64,000 bases of DNA. Origin: Rhodosporidiobolus odoratus (Eukaryota > Basidiomycota > Microbotryomycetes > Sporidiobolales > Sporidiobolaceae). The stretch lies in the NCBI GenBank assembly GCA_034387635.1, contig JAOANU010000007.1, forward strand, positions 558,001 to 622,000. Reading direction: 5' to 3'. The first letter of the stretch is position 1, and every line of letters begins with the position of its first letter. A program made the translations under genes and the position numbers. The notes below the pieces were generated by a model. The model did no database searches. It saw only the letters and a program-made list of their open reading frames with translations, and had not been told where the DNA came from. This document shows, in pieces, positions 33,621-45,616 of the stretch.

Positions 33621-34455
33621 GTAGGTCTCCGTTGTTTGCATCGTAAAGTACGCGCGCACCAGTCATTCGGTAGCCTTGAGAACTGTGCGGCAATATCGAC
33701 GAGCTGGCTACGAGTGATGCCTCGAGATGACTTTGCTGCTGTCGGGAAAGTTAACTTTTTCTGACCAGCCTTCTTGGGTCGCGCTTGTTCGCCGCCCAGG
33801 CTCGGGTCGTAGTCCAGGGTGGACTGTCGGCATGGCTGACACTGTGTGGCTAGTACGGTGCGCCTGACTGAGACCAAGGAGAGATGACGAGCTCGTTGAC
33901 CTTCTCAAGTTGGGAATCGTCACCAGTATAGGTGTACGCTTGCATTGCAGGCGGTGAGTACGGTACTTGCCTCGGAGAGAGCAGTGCTACAAGTGCTCCG
34001 TATCACCGTCTGCAAAGCTCTGCATGCCGTAGGTAAAAGGAGACCCTCGGGCCATTTTCGTACCTTGTCGTGACAAGGCGAACTGCGCTGTACACGCAAG
34101 CCTTGATTGCCTACAAGCCAGGCTAAGGAGGAGTAAGCGAGTTGCCCAAGTGCGGCGGGATCCCTTCTCCAGGCTCCGTCCCATTGAAGCTTTGCCTCCC
34201 TTGTCCCTTTGCTTTCTTCCGGGAATACCCCGCGCTCGCGGCAGCCTCCGATTCACGCCTTGGTGTCCCAAAAGACTACCAGAAGTTTGTGCATTTCCTG
34301 TAACGGCTCGCAAGCGGCGGCAGCCTACGCAGGTTCTGAAGAAGCAGAAAAAACGGCCAGATTCCCAGAGACAGTACAGGCTTGGTACAGCTACACACGG
34401 AACAGATCAAACGATGAGACAGACCCACAGACATATACTACCACTAGACCCAGTA
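33621..34455. other. Convergent intergenic region, nothing recognised
   Basis: 0.8 kb between the ends of the RNase H2A and Memo-like genes. Only short unsupported frames; no repeat or RNA gene recognised. Confidence 0.4.
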
Positions 34456-35980
34456 TCAAGCCTCCCCGAACGCCACGAACGCGCTAGCATAACTAACACT
34501 ACTGTCGGCCATTCTCTTAACCTTGGAACTTTGTTCGTACCTAACCCATTCACACCTAGCTCCTCTCTTCTTCCACTCCCCATCCTTCTCTAGTTCACTC
34601 AATGCGCCAAGTAAAACTCCGATAGGGTGACGACCGCAAATTGTATTTTTGGTAGCTTTGAGGTAAGAGGCGAATTGCGAGTGGGCTTCTGAAGGGAGTT
34701 TGTCGGTTTCGCTGGCTGTACCGGCACTTGCAATGGAAAACTGGATAGCTTCCATACCCAATCGATCGAGTTTCTCGATCCCGCGCCAGACTTCCCCATC
34801 CGGTACGACGGAGGAAAAGTTGGAAGAGGAGAGAGATTGACCATGGGCGAGATTGGTCGATTCAGGAGGGTGGTAGTGTGTGAAACGGAAGCGAGTCCCC
34901 CAATGGGCAAAGTCAGAGGAGATGATGAAGAAGGTGGAAGGGTCGGCTAGGTAGGGTGCGAGGAGGGAGCCGAAGGATTTCTCCTTGGCGGTCGAGATAG
35001 AACCGACCAGGATGGGCACGATGGAGATGTCGCGACTAAGATACAGAGATGGTGTCAGCTCCCAGCTGAACGAAGAGCGAGGGATGTGATCGTCGGAGGA
35101 AACTCTTGTACTTTTCGAAGACCTTGCGGATATACCTGCGCACCGAGGTGGGGGGACGTCAAGTTAGGTCTCAATACAGGCGAGGAGGTATGTCACTACG
35201 CACGGGAGGTGCATTTCGATACTATGAAGCGATAGCATGAGTACAGGAGTGCCATGAAGCCGGCGAGGAAGGTGGACTGACCTGTGCTCGTCTTCGTCCT
35301 CCCCCTTGTCCATGAGCTCAAACCTACCCGTGGCATGTAGCTTATCAATCGCTACCGTCGGACGAGATAGTCAGACGGTGCGAGGCGCATGCGGAGAGAA
35401 GGAACGGTAGCTTACTCTGACGATCCAGCGGTAGGTCACCAATGGGCGTCTCGTACTTGTCGCACTGACTGAGCGCACAACCGTCGAGGTAAAAGTGGTG
35501 CGAAGGACCGAGAACAAAGACCCATTTGCTGCGCGAGCAGAAAGAACAAGAGGATTCCGTATAGTGAGGATAGCGCGCCGTCTGTGAACACGGAGGGGTA
35601 CTCACATGGCATCTACATCGATAGACTGGTAAGCGAATGCAGCGGCTGGTCCCGAGTAGGAGTACCCAGCGTGTCTGCGTGTACAGTAAAACGCGTGTTA
35701 GTGTAACAGATTGACGAGGCGACCACGAGAACGCACGGTCCAATGATAGCCTTGCATCCCTTGACGGGGACCTCGGTCAGTGGATCTCCCTCAGCGGGGT
35801 TCTCGGTGGCAGCGAGCCATTGCGAGAGTTGCGAGTCGAGTTTCGAGTCTGCAAGTCGTCGATAAAGCGTGGTAAGCTCAGTACCAGAGCACCAAAGTCC
35901 CGGTGTAGGTGGAGTGTACTGTCGTCTGTGTACCAGCTCCCCGCATGAGATGCGTGACGAGAAGTGGTCGACCGGGGCAT
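34456..35980 (-). CDS. MHO1: Memo-like protein (Mho1 family)
   Basis: Member of the Memo family, a dioxygenase-fold protein linked to copper/redox control and, in yeast, to invasive growth. ATG at 35980 (MPRSTTSRHASHAGSWYTDD). The metal-site residues known from human MEMO1 are present: the first His in HAGYSYSGPAAAFAY (split by an intron at about 35680-35750), the second in WVFVLGPSHHFYLDGC, the third in FFIISSDFAHWGTRF (about 34930), and the Cys in NTICGRHPIGVLLGALSELE (about 34640). It ends SAFVAFGEA at 34456. Six or seven exons, some very short near 35100-35330. Length is close to the family norm. Confidence 0.88.
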
Positions 35981-36386
35981 TGATGACGGGACAAGTGGGG
36001 CAAGGTCTTTAAAGGGCGTGGGCGAGCGGCTCAACGGTGGCAAGTGCTTCGACGGGGCTTTTGAAAGGTGTTGCTGACGGACGAGCGGTAGTCGAGTGCA
36101 GTGCGAGTGACGTCGAACCGTAATCCTTCTCCTTCCCTGCTTCTTGCCATACACGCTCTTGTACATATCGTACGCGAAAAGACTCCTATACGACCAAGCG
36201 ACCTTAGTATACATCGCTAAACTATCACGACTCGCCCGGTCCCGGTCTACGCCTTCCTCTGGCCTCTCACTTTCTCATTCGGGGGCGTTCTGAAGCAGTA
36301 TCACAGCGGTCCAAGGTGCGCTGTCGACCCCAGATCGCACGAGCATAGCATAGAAATGACCTTAACCCCAGCGGTGCATAGCCAAC
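35981..36386. other. Divergent upstream region
   Basis: 406 bp between the Memo-like start (minus) and the F-box-like fragment (plus). No separate feature recognised. Confidence 0.4.
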
Positions 36387-36690
36387 ATGCCGCACGTTAT
36401 CGTCGGTCTGCCCGCCCTCCCGTTCGAGCTGCGCCTCAAGATTGTCGAGTTTGCGGTCGACGAAGGACGTTATGTGGACGATGGCACGCTACAAGCTCTG
36501 ATGCTCGTCTGTCGTGCGAGCGGGGAAGTGGCCGCACCCATCTTTTGGCGGGCACGTCGCGTTCTCCTTCGCATATCTCTCTTTGCCGTTACTGATCAAT
36601 TATTTACCCTACCTAGTCGATCACTCTTTCTGGAAAGGACGAACAGAAGCTCTCAAAATCCGCGCAGGCTGTCAGCGAGTCTACGCGTAG
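36387..36690 (+). pseudogene. N-terminal fragment of an F-box-like gene
   Basis: ATG 36387 opens MPHVIVGLPALPFELRLKIV and VCRASGEVAAPIFWRA, a typical F-box-like N-terminus. A GT-AG intron at about 36556-36617 joins it to LDHSFWKGRTEALKIRAGCQ, ending with a TAG at 36688-36690. At about 80 residues it is far shorter than fungal F-box proteins, and the sequence beyond belongs to an oppositely oriented LRR fragment. I read it as a truncated gene. A very small functional protein is the alternative. Confidence 0.4.
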
Positions 36691-37309
36691 CCTCATTCGC
36701 CGCAACAGCTTCAAAGGACCAACCGAGGCAGGAGTGAGGGAGAGGAAGAAAGCTGAGATCAAACATACGCGACTGATTTCGTTAGAACCCAGATCAACCT
36801 CCTCAAGCCTCCACCTCATCTCCCTCTCCGCCCTCTTCAATCCCGCATACTCCACTGCCGTCTCACATAACTCAGTCACATCGGTAATCTTGTTCTCGCT
36901 CAAGTTGAGGTGCTTCAACCCCCTTCTCCCTTCTTGACTCGTCGACTCACCGGTCGCTACACGGAGTGGTGTGGGTGGTAGCAACAACGCGGAAACGCCC
37001 GCGAGAGTGGTCAGTCGGTTGTGCTGTAGATTGAGCTTGACGAGGTTGGGGGCTAGGGCGGCCAGAACGGAGAGTAAAGGCAGTTCATCACTAGTCTCCC
37101 CCGATGGCGCTGATGGGAAGGGCGAAGAAAGGTTCGAGAGAAGCTGATTGTGCGACACGTCGAGCGTTTCGAGAACGGGAAAGAGTCTGCCTCGAGGCGA
37201 GAGCGGGGTGGAGAGAAGTTCAATGGCGCCGAGGCGGTTGTGAGCGAGGGTGAGGGAGCGGAGGGTTGTGCCCCAGTCCCAAGTTTCAAGGTCTCGGGAC
37301 GGGACCATA
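36613..37309 (-). pseudogene. Leucine-rich-repeat gene fragment
   Basis: The minus strand from 37309 to 36769 encodes a run of leucine-rich repeats: TLRSLTLAHNRLGAIELL, LETLDVSHNQLLSNLSS, NLVKLNLQHNRLTTLAGV, LKHLNLSENKITDV and LEEVDLGSNEISR. A donor (GTATGT) follows at 36768, but the sequence beyond overlaps the F-box-like fragment and no LRR continuation is found before the stop at 36613. At the 5' side, ATG 37309 lies exactly at the edge of repeat copy 2. The longer N-terminal frame inside the repeat (MVDTPMADPDPELV) runs out of frame with the LRRs. Both ends look broken, so I call it a fragment; expression from the repeat's promoter remains possible. Confidence 0.45.
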
Positions 37310-37506
37310 GTCGCGGAGGGCTTGAGCGAAGTCGGCCGCAATGACAAGCTCAGGGTCGGGGTCTGCCATTGGAGTGTCAACCATGTTGCTCTGGTGAAAG
37401 TGAGCCAGAGAGGAGGACAGAGGAAGGAAGGGTGGGAGAGGCGGAACCCGAGAAGAGGGGAGTGAGAAGGTCACAGAGTTACCGGAGACAGGAGGTTAAA
37501 CTAGAC

Positions 37507-37512
37507 TATAAA
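37507..37512 (+). promoter_or_regulatory. TATA box in repeat copy 2
   Basis: TATAAA in the context GACTATAAAGCGAG, followed by a pyrimidine-rich stretch suitable for transcription starts and by the conserved spliced unit. Copy 1 has TATATA at the same place. Confidence 0.35.
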
Positions 37513-37605
37513 GCGAGAAGCGACGGGGTTTTCTCTCTCTCCTTCCTTCTCTTCACTGCACCTCATACCTCTGGCTCACCTCTCCAAGGGAGTCAGATTT
37601 CTTCT

Positions 37606-38035
37606 GTAAGTCCCCCCTCCTCCGCCTCCTTCCTTCACTCCCTCTTCCTGCCTCTCATGAACAGATTGCTGATCTGACTCCTGTCTCTGTAGTGTCCTCC
37701 CTGGGTGCAGTCATCCTTCCCCTCTCTCCATCGTGCTCGGGGGCATCGTTACACCTGTGAGTCATGCCTTGCCTGCTCCCTACTTGGTTTGTGGACTGAG
37801 CCTGGGGTGATTTGCTGCAGCGGGCACGGTGCGATCCGTCTTGACCCGCCTTCCCCTTCCTTCTCGACCCTAGTTTTCTCTGTGAGTCCCACCTGTTTCT
37901 TCTCTATTGATACGAGGAGTGGCTGAGCTGCTCACTTTGCAGACTCAGAGTAATGTGGGTTGTTTTCTTCACACCAAGTCCATCTCTGGAGGAAGCACCA
38001 GAGCGAGGATGTCTCCCATCCTGTAGGTTCAGGAA
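37606..38035 (+). other. Candidate spliced transcript unit in repeat copy 2
   Basis: Three introns with strong signals are visible: 37606-37692 (GTAAGT...TGTAG), 37757-37820 (GTGAGT...TGCAG) and 37882-37942 (GTGAGT...TGCAG). They separate exons of 64 and 61 bases. All donor and acceptor bases are also present in copy 1. Joining the exons leaves one frame open (SSLGAVILPLSPSCSGASLH ... STRARMSPIL, stop at about 38033) in both copies. I found no ATG to start it upstream. It could be a non-coding RNA, a 5' leader, or part of a larger gene captured in the duplication. Confidence 0.35.
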
Positions 38036-38062
38036 AGCGTGTAGACTCCTAGCATGAAATGC

Positions 38063-38372
38063 TGCGATCGGATTTGGATGAGCTTGATGAGTGGTCGGTA
38101 GGGAAGAAGAAGGGAGGTAAGGGGTTTCTATCGCAGTAGAATCTTGTGGGGTCGAAGGAGACACTGTCACACCTTGTACCGCTTGCGAAGAGAGGCGGTC
38201 TCTTGGAGAGAGGGAGAGGAAAATACAGAGAGAATGCCCCCTGTGTTTGGATGAATGCAAAAATGGGCAGAAAAGGAGACGCGTGGGATTGCGGGGTAGA
38301 GACGCCGAATTTGGTGGTGTCGACGTGAATGTGCGGCTTCGTTCTTTCACCTCTGCTCGTGCTACTTTGACC
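38063..38372. other. Upstream region of the Kre6/Skn1-like gene
   Basis: 310 bp between repeat copy 2 and ATG 38373. Frame is open upstream of the ATG from about 38247, so a longer N-terminus is possible. Confidence 0.35.
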
Positions 38373-41300
38373 ATGCCATCCTCCAACGGGGAGCATGTTC
38401 CAACCTCGTCCTCCCCTCTTCACAACACAATGGCAACGGGTTCATCACCAAGCATCGGAACTGGTCACAGTCGACAAAGATCACTCAGTCAACGCACTTT
38501 CGCTGAGGAGGATCCCATCTTTGCTGCCACCTCGCCCAGAATGGGTTACGCAGCACACTTTGGCCATCAGAACGTGGTCAGTCCGCGCGCTCTCTCTCTC
38601 TCCTTGAGATTCGTGGTTTGAGCGCGCGAGGAACGGAAGGCGCGCGCGCGCGTCGTCGCAGCTTTTCTCCGAAATTGCGGGGTGGGAGGGAGGTGGGCAA
38701 GGGGGAACAGGCGTCGTTTGTGTCGTCGAACCAACGCAGAGAGGTCATACTGACCTGGTTTACGTTCCACCTACGCCTATGATGCGAATCCCCCGCAGTA
38801 CATGGCCGCGCCCGACTCTCTAGGACGCTTCGACTCGCCTCGATCATCCATCAACTCGATTCCCTACTCTTCCTCAGGCCACGCCTTTGCCGGCGCAGGT
38901 GTCAACCCATTCCGCGACTCTGCACCTTCACTCGCATCTTCAGCACTTCAAGCCAAGTATGGCTTGTTGAACGAGGGAGCCAAGTTTTACGACCTGGGAG
39001 GACCAGGGCAAGTGGGAGAGGCCGACGACAAGCTGCACGATCCGGGACCAAAGGCGCCTAGGACCGGTTACAGTCATTATATTCATGAGACGAGCGCGTT
39101 CAGGGGGAAGGGGTTGGGCGCGATGGGATTGCTGAATGTCATTAGCGTGATCTTGTTGATGTGCGGAATTGTTTTCCTATTTGCCGGTGCGCTTTTCTTC
39201 CCACTTTAATGCTTTCTCAGCCGGAAGGCGAGGGTTTGGCGCACTGACAAAGCTCTCGGCGCGCACTCAGGCTGGCCGGTCATGAACTGGGCAGTACAGA
39301 CTTTTGGCTACAACACTTCCATGTCTTACTACGACGACGCCGCCGTCGTATCCGGCGCGCCGAACATCACCAACCGAGCGATGATTGATCCGGATACCCC
39401 CACCTCTGCTTATACGAAGATGGGATCAGATGGAGTCGGTGAGCTTGCCTGAAATAGTGGTGCGGGATGGGCGGCAGCTGACGCGTCTGTCTGCGCTTCC
39501 TGCTCACATGGTGGAGCTACAGAGATGCAGCTCGTCTTTTCGGATGAGTTCAACGTCGATGGACGGCTATTCTACCCTGGAATGGATCCTTTCTGGGAGG
39601 CGATGGAGTGCGTCCTTTCATTTTCTCCCGCCTGCATCGAGTTTGACTGACAAACGTTCCTCGGCGCCCGGATTCAGCCTTCACTACTGGTAAGTCTCTC
39701 TACGTGTCTCTCCTTGCAAGGCTCGAGAAGCTGATCCCCTCCTTCCCTCCACAGGCAGGTTCGCCTCGTTTCCTCCTCGCTTTCCTGCATTCTCGTCTCA
39801 TTCCCCTCCGTTTGCTCTTTGGGTCTCCTCCGCAGACAAACGACATGGAGTGGTACGAGCCGGATAACGTGGGAACGAAAGACGGCTACCTTTACCTCGA
39901 ACTGACGAAGGAGACCAAGGCGAACTCGCACGGCACGGGATGTACGTAGCCTCCTCGTCAGACAGTGCACAATCCTTAGCTGACGCTCCAATTTTCTGAA
40001 GACCTCGGCGGTACGTTCGGACGCTGCCTTTGTGAAGGGGCGTATACTTACCCTTCTCTCATATCGGCCTCTTCTTGATTCGGTCAGGAATGCTGCAAAG
40101 GTGCGCGGTTCCCGATTGCGCTCGTCCGACTCTGACTGACGCCCATCTCCGATCGATCAACACAGCTGGAACAAGTTCTGGTTCGTTCGGTCATTCTCCC
40201 CTCTCAACATGATGGAGCTTTGAGGACGACGGTGGTCTGACACTTATATACCTTCGTCCTGCGGTTGTGCAGCTGGACCGGCGGACGAATTGAAGTCAAG
40301 TTGTCTCTTCCGGGAGATACGCAGGTTCAGGGTCTCTGGTGCGTCGCGCATTTCTGACCCCGCTTTACATTCCGGTTTCGCAACCTTGTCGCGCTGCTCC
40401 CGCCTTATCATCCGATTCCTAACCAGAAGTGACGCTGTGCAGGCCCGCCGTATGGATGATGGGTAACTTGGGTACGGCAATCGCGCTTCTGTACAGATGG
40501 CATTGGAGGATAAGCCAGCCGGAAGCTCATTTCTCATTCCTCCTTTCCCAATTCAGGTCGTGCGGGTTACGGTGCTACGCTCGAGGGGATGTGGCCTTAT
40601 GTTTATGACGTATGTCATGCCTTTCCGCCTCTCACTTGCCGCGAGACCCGAACTGAACATCGGCTCTCACACTTGTCCCACGCGCCTTGCAACGTACGCC
40701 TTGCGCCTTCGTTCCATCGCCGACCTGCACTTTCGCACCCGCAGTTCTGCGATGCTGGCACGCTGCCTAATCAAACCAACCCGGAAACTGGTCTGCCTGC
40801 TGTGCGTTTTCTCTTTCCTCCTCTCGTATTCCTGTTGACCTCAACCTCTCGACCTGACAGTTCACCAAAGCTCAAGGAGATCAGTACCACGACGGTTCGT
40901 TGTCGTACCTGACCGGACAGCGATTGTCGCGCTGTACTTGTCCGGGGGAAGAGTGCGTCTCCCGCCATTCGTGCTGATTGCGGCACTAGGTTTCTGACCT
41001 GTCTAACTGCGTTGCGCAGTCACCCTGGACCGAAGGACGGCAAAGAGTTCGTTGGCAGAGGTGGTACGTCTTTCGTTCTTTCCCTCGACTTGCACAGACT
41101 GACTAACCATAGCACTTCTGCTGCAGCTGTACGCTTCGCCTTGGACCTGTTCTTTCCACATCGATCAAGCTCACCCGGTCTGTCTTGCAGCCTGAAATCG
41201 ATATCTTTGAGGCCCTGGTCACCGCGGATGGAGTGGGCAACATTTCGCAGTCTGCTCAATGTGCGTTTGCCTTCCTTCTTTTCCTTGCGGCGTCAAATAT

Positions 41301-42509
41301 GCTTACGTAGTCTATTCAAACAGGGGCACCTTTCAACGCCCACTGTGCGTACTCAGTCCTTTTCATTTCTAGCCTGCCATCAGCGTGGCTGCCTCGCTTG
41401 TTTTGCTGACGCTCGCTGCATCTGACCCCCGTAGACTACCTAACTCATAATGAGTCTGCGCAATACGCGGAATACTACACAAGCGACTATGAGACCGCTG
41501 CTAACGAGTACTTGGGTGTACGTGCTATTCTTCTGCCGGTTCCCTTACCTTGCATCCTCATTCCCTGCCAGATCCTCCCGCTGACCGCGTCTTCTGCGGC
41601 ACCATACTACAGGGTGTTTACCAACAAGTCACCTCCGGTCTCTCCCGCACTATCCCTGAAAGCTACAACAAGACCGACCCCGACAGTTTCGCCATGTACG
41701 GTACCGAGTATGTCCCGACCGACAGAAACGGGTACGGGACAGGCCACATCTACTGGTTGCAGGAGGAGGAGAATATGTGGTACATGAGTGATCAAGCTAT
41801 GGCGGCGGATCCGACTATTGATGTCTCGAATCGGACGGTCACTGGGTGAGTCTATTCACTTCCCTTTGCCCTCACCTCGCCAGTCGAACTTTTCTAAAGA
41901 ACACTTGCTGACACCTGCACCGCTTCTCCGTGCCGCATCGCAGAGAGCCTCTCTACACCATACTCAACTTGGGAAGTAAGGCTACATTCCGCGGAATCCC
42001 TTCGTTGCGCCACACCTTGTGCTGACTCTTCCCTCCCGTCGATCCTATCACAGTGTCGACGTCCTTCACTAACGTCGACGTCGATGACCTGACCTTCCCC
42101 GCGACGATGCGAGTCGACGTGAGTCTTCTCCCTCTTCTCTTCCCGGAGTCTTTTCGCCCTTTGCTGATCCGTACTGGGGGGCCATATACAGTACATCCGA
42201 ATTTACCAAGACCCGGATAACATCAACATCGGCTGCAGTCCGAAGGACTACCCTACAGCGGACTATAGTGCGTCTCCTAACATCACTAGTTGCCCTTTCA
42301 TTGGCTTCCTGCGGCTGACGCGCCCCATCCTGTCCTCACAGTCGAGAAACACGCCGAAGCATACCGTATGTCTTTCTGAGACCAGCTTCAGCCTCTTTCG
42401 TCGGTGCTGACTACCATCTTTGTGCCGCTTGACAGACAACCCCAACCTTACCACTTGGGCCGACTACAGCAATACCAGTCCCAAGAACCGTCTCGTGGAT
42501 ACATGCTGA
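38373..42509 (+). CDS. KRE6: Kre6/Skn1-type beta-glucan synthesis protein (GH16)
   Basis: Type II membrane protein of the secretory pathway needed for cell-wall beta-1,6-glucan. ATG 38373 (MPSSNGEHVPTSSSPLHNTM). A cytoplasmic Ser-rich tail precedes the span LLNVISVILLMCGIVFLFAG (about 39128). The lumenal SKN1/GH16 domain shows MQLVFSDEFNVDGRLFYPGM, DPFWEAMDLHYWQTNDMEWY, LWPAVWMMGNLGRAGYGATL and, near 41195, PEIDIFEALVT, the ExDxxE catalytic-type motif. Later segments include WAPFNAHYYLTHNESAQYAE, TIPESYNKTDPDSFAMYGTE and YIRIYQDPDNINIGCSPKDY. It ends RLVDTC at 42509. About eighteen introns, some 45-60 bp. The large second intron (about 38577-38801) contains a CG-alternating run. Several micro-exons around 40000-40160 are approximate. 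Confidence 0.9.
38640..38653. repeat. Alternating CG run in an intron
   Basis: GCGCGCGCGCGCG-type alternation inside the second intron of the Kre6/Skn1-like gene. Such runs can adopt Z-DNA; no function is claimed. Confidence 0.8.
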
Positions 42510-42882
42510 ACGAGACTAGACGCGCTAGTTATCGAAGGTAATCGACTGGTACATTTATAGACCCTGTAGATACCCCTCCTTCCTTCCTCTCCTCCCTCCC
42601 TTATCTTCCCCGCCGCCGCGCTCGCATTTTCTCGCATACCCGTCTTCCTGCATCTTGCGCAGCGTCTCGTCCCCGTGTCACGCTTGGCTTGGAATGTATC
42701 ACTGGCCATACGAACCGCTTTCTCGATCGAAAGAAAGAGGTGACAAAGTGTCTTTACATAATAGCAGGGAAAGACAAACGCGCTGCGCAATAAGACAACA
42801 AGGTCGAGAGGGATGAGCTGCAGGGAAATACGACAATTCTTGGGCATGAGAGGGGGAGAACAATTCGGGACCAAGACGCCAC
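42510..42882. other. Convergent intergenic region
   Basis: 373 bp between the Kre6/Skn1-like and NYN-domain gene ends. No feature recognised. Confidence 0.4.
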
Positions 42883-45172
42883 TCATTCGGAAAGGATCAC
42901 GACCGAATCATCACCCGACCCCCTTCCTGCCACTTTCTCCTCCTCCTCCTCTTCATCTGCCAACTCGAGCGTCACTTCGCGTGCCAGTTTCGATTTTCCC
43001 GCTGACCTAGTCGCCGGCTTTCGGACCAATCCCGCCCTCCCTTTGCCCTTCTTCCCTTTCCCCCCAGCTAAGCGAGACGCGCTGGGCGAAGGCTCGACGT
43101 CGGAAGTGACAGGTTCGGTGAGGAGATCGTACTGACTCGACGCAACAGAGCGAGCCGAGTAAGGGCTTTGCGGACGTGGGCAAATTGCGGGCCGCAAGGC
43201 GGGTAATATTTCCTCCTCTTCACTTGAGTCTTCTTGTTCCTCCTCGTCCTCCTCCCTCGGCGGGGACGGCAGCCATTGTCGTTTCTTCTTCACCTCGCCT
43301 TTCACCGATGAAGTCGACCCACCTTTGCGCTTCTTGGCCGTCCCTGCTAAGGAGGAGGAGGATTTCGCCTTACCGAGCGAGTAGAGAACATCGATCCGCC
43401 CTGCTGGAGAGCCGTACTCGCTCTGCTCCATATCCATAGTCGAGGTGGGATGCTGAGCGACCTGGTCTACGCCAAACGGAGGACTCACAGAAAGGGGCTG
43501 TTCGTGGCCGTAGGTGGATTGGCGCGGAGTAGGGTTCGAACGAGCTCGAGTCTGGGCGGCCAGTCGAGGAGGAGTGCTGAGATCGCGTCTTGAGGCCGCG
43601 GGGAGAATATCAACCTCGTCGTCGTCTTCGCTTGACTGGCCACCCGCATATTGCCCCTCGGCCTCTTCCTCCCCGCCCTCTTCTTCTTCTTCATCAGTCA
43701 GGACAAGTACCTCGGCCTCATATGCTCGCTCTTTGCCCTTCCTCGAGCCCACTCTGGTTTGCAGTTGAGGCCTCCCACCGTCGGGGTGCGAGTCCATGCT
43801 CCAAGCTCGCGACGAAATCGAGACTTTCCGGTCGGAAGCGGTCAAGTCGAGCGGGGTCAGAGGGGAAGGTTGTCGCGCTTGCTGCGGCAAGGCTGGTGCG
43901 ACGGCAGAGTGGGTGGGAGGGGCAGGATCGGCAGAACGACGGGCGACGAAAGAGGGTTGCATACCGCGAGTCGCACGGGCGGCGGGGGCGGCATAGTGGG
44001 TGGCGAGGACGGAGTGGACGGGCTTGATGTAGGGAGCGAAGGCGGAAGTGGATGTTTGAGCATGGAAAAACGAGGCGTCGGCGGTGTTGGAGGTGGTTGC
44101 GGAGACGAGTCTGAGCGGGAGATTCGGTTAGTTCAGCACGAGTGCAAGTGGTGTCGAAGCGAAGGAGCAGACTTTTGTAGGCCGTTTATCTTCTTCTTGT
44201 TGCGAACTTGCGGCTGAGCGAGGCCTGCTGGCGGTATGGTAGGAGGGAGTTTGAGGATGTCGATGCGCCAGTCCCGTATTGTATGTGCGACGGCCCGCAA
44301 CTTGGGGTGAGCGGATGGCGTCGTGATGAGGACAATTTCGACCTTTCGATCACGCAAGGCGTTACAAGCACTGTGAGTAAGACTGGCCGGGTCAAAAGGA
44401 CAACACAGATGGCAGAGCGGCTAGAAAGACTTGCCAGATGTAGTCCCGGTCACCGGTAATGAGGATCACCACATACGGAGCGGGAGACTCGAGTGCATGG
44501 ACGAGCATGTCCGTCATGAGCATTTTGTCCGCGACTGTCGATATTGGAAAAGGTGAGTAAAGTGAGAAACGAGCAGACGAGGAAACAAGGAAACAAGGAA
44601 ACAAGGAAACAAAACAAGTATTACCGTCTTTCATCCCGTCATGCGGAGCATCAATGACCGAGAACCCTTCTTGTTGAAGCTCCGCTCGCAGATGTGAGGT
44701 GCGACCTGTCCGTTCGAGAGCCGTTTCCATGTAAACTCTTTTTTCTTTGAGGATGCCCTTGGACAGTGCTAGGTCGCAGATAGCGTCGAGGGCGGCCTGG
44801 GGCGAGTACTGAGCGGGGAAGCGAACGTTCTGTGGGTATCGTCCAGGTCATAAGAAGGTGGGTCACAGAAGGGAATTTACGGCGGAAAGGAAGAGGCGGA
44901 AAAAAGGCAAGAAGAGGCGATTTTCAGGTCAGTCACTGTTACTAGGAGAGCCGTACTGAGATCCATCGTAGGAGAGAGGAGCGCGGGTGGCAATAGTCTG
45001 TATCCCACAGCATTGGCGCTGCGTCGACAAGGTGCACCAATCCTAAATCTCGCGACCTCATCATGCCTTCGCCGCCATCGCTCCGTTGCAGAGACCATCG
45101 ACGTACCTCATAGTCCCAGTATACGCCTACATATTTCTCGCCGTCTTGCCGTCCTCGCCCTGCCATAGTCAT
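42883..45172 (-). CDS. NYN-domain (PIN-like) protein, MARF1/limkain-type
   Basis: Predicted endoribonuclease-like protein. The start is ATG 45172 (MTMAGRGRQDGEKYV; a second Met two codons later is equally possible). The NYN core is GVYWDYENVRFPAQYSPQAA, joined across a long first intron (about 44830-45108), with the conserved Asp in WDYENV. A second conserved acidic site is VVILITGDRDYIW (about 44470), and VEIVLITTPSAHPKLRAV completes the fold. An intron with four GGAAACAA units lies near 44600. The C-terminal half is disordered: Glu/Asp blocks (VLVLTDEEEEEGGEE), Ser-rich segments and basic runs, ending DDSVVILSE, a terminus resembling a SUMO-interacting motif. The RNA target and any partner are unknown. 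Confidence 0.8.
44581..44612. repeat. GGAAACAA tandem repeat, four units
   Basis: Four perfect 8-bp units inside an intron of the NYN-domain gene. Confidence 0.95.
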
Positions 45173-45616
45173 CCCGCTGGATCTGGCTAGTTGAACGAGG
45201 TTCGTGGGTTCCGCTAACCTCGTTCACGTCGTTCTACTTGGTTGACTGATGCGTATGGTTGTTGCGTGTACTATAGCAGTGCTGAATAGACTGGATCGCT
45301 CGATAGCGTTGCACCAGATGAGCGGAATGGATTCGGCAGAAGTTGGCAAACGGCCGCGGAAAAGTCGAAAGCGCGCGCGCTTATTCCGGACCTATTCCGT
45401 TCCCCCAGCAGTTCCGGACTACCTTATGAAGCCACGCAGCCTGTAGGACACAATTCTTGGCCACTATGGCGCTTGCTTTGCCCTCTGTTCTTTTTTCTTG
45501 GTCCTCATTACGGTCGCCAGGCCACCTTCATGATGACGCGGAGATCTCGGTACTGTGAAATATGATGACAACAAGAGAGGGACACAACGGGCTGTGCGAA
45601 GAAAACTCGGAGCAGG
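45173..45616. other. Spacer between the NYN gene and the lipocalin-like gene
   Basis: 444 bp, holding the NYN-domain gene's upstream region and the lipocalin-like gene's 3' flank. No coding or RNA feature supported. Confidence 0.4.

Larger units (their letters stand above)
37303..38062 (-). repeat. Inverted-duplication element, copy 2
   Basis: 760-bp partner of 2993-3754, in opposite orientation 34 kb away. It places the same N-terminal coding start (MVDTPMADPDPELVIAADF) next to the LRR fragment, and its other end lies 310 bp upstream of the glucan-synthesis gene. It holds a TATAAA box and three good introns on the plus strand. The copies differ by scattered substitutions and small indels. 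Confidence 0.85.
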
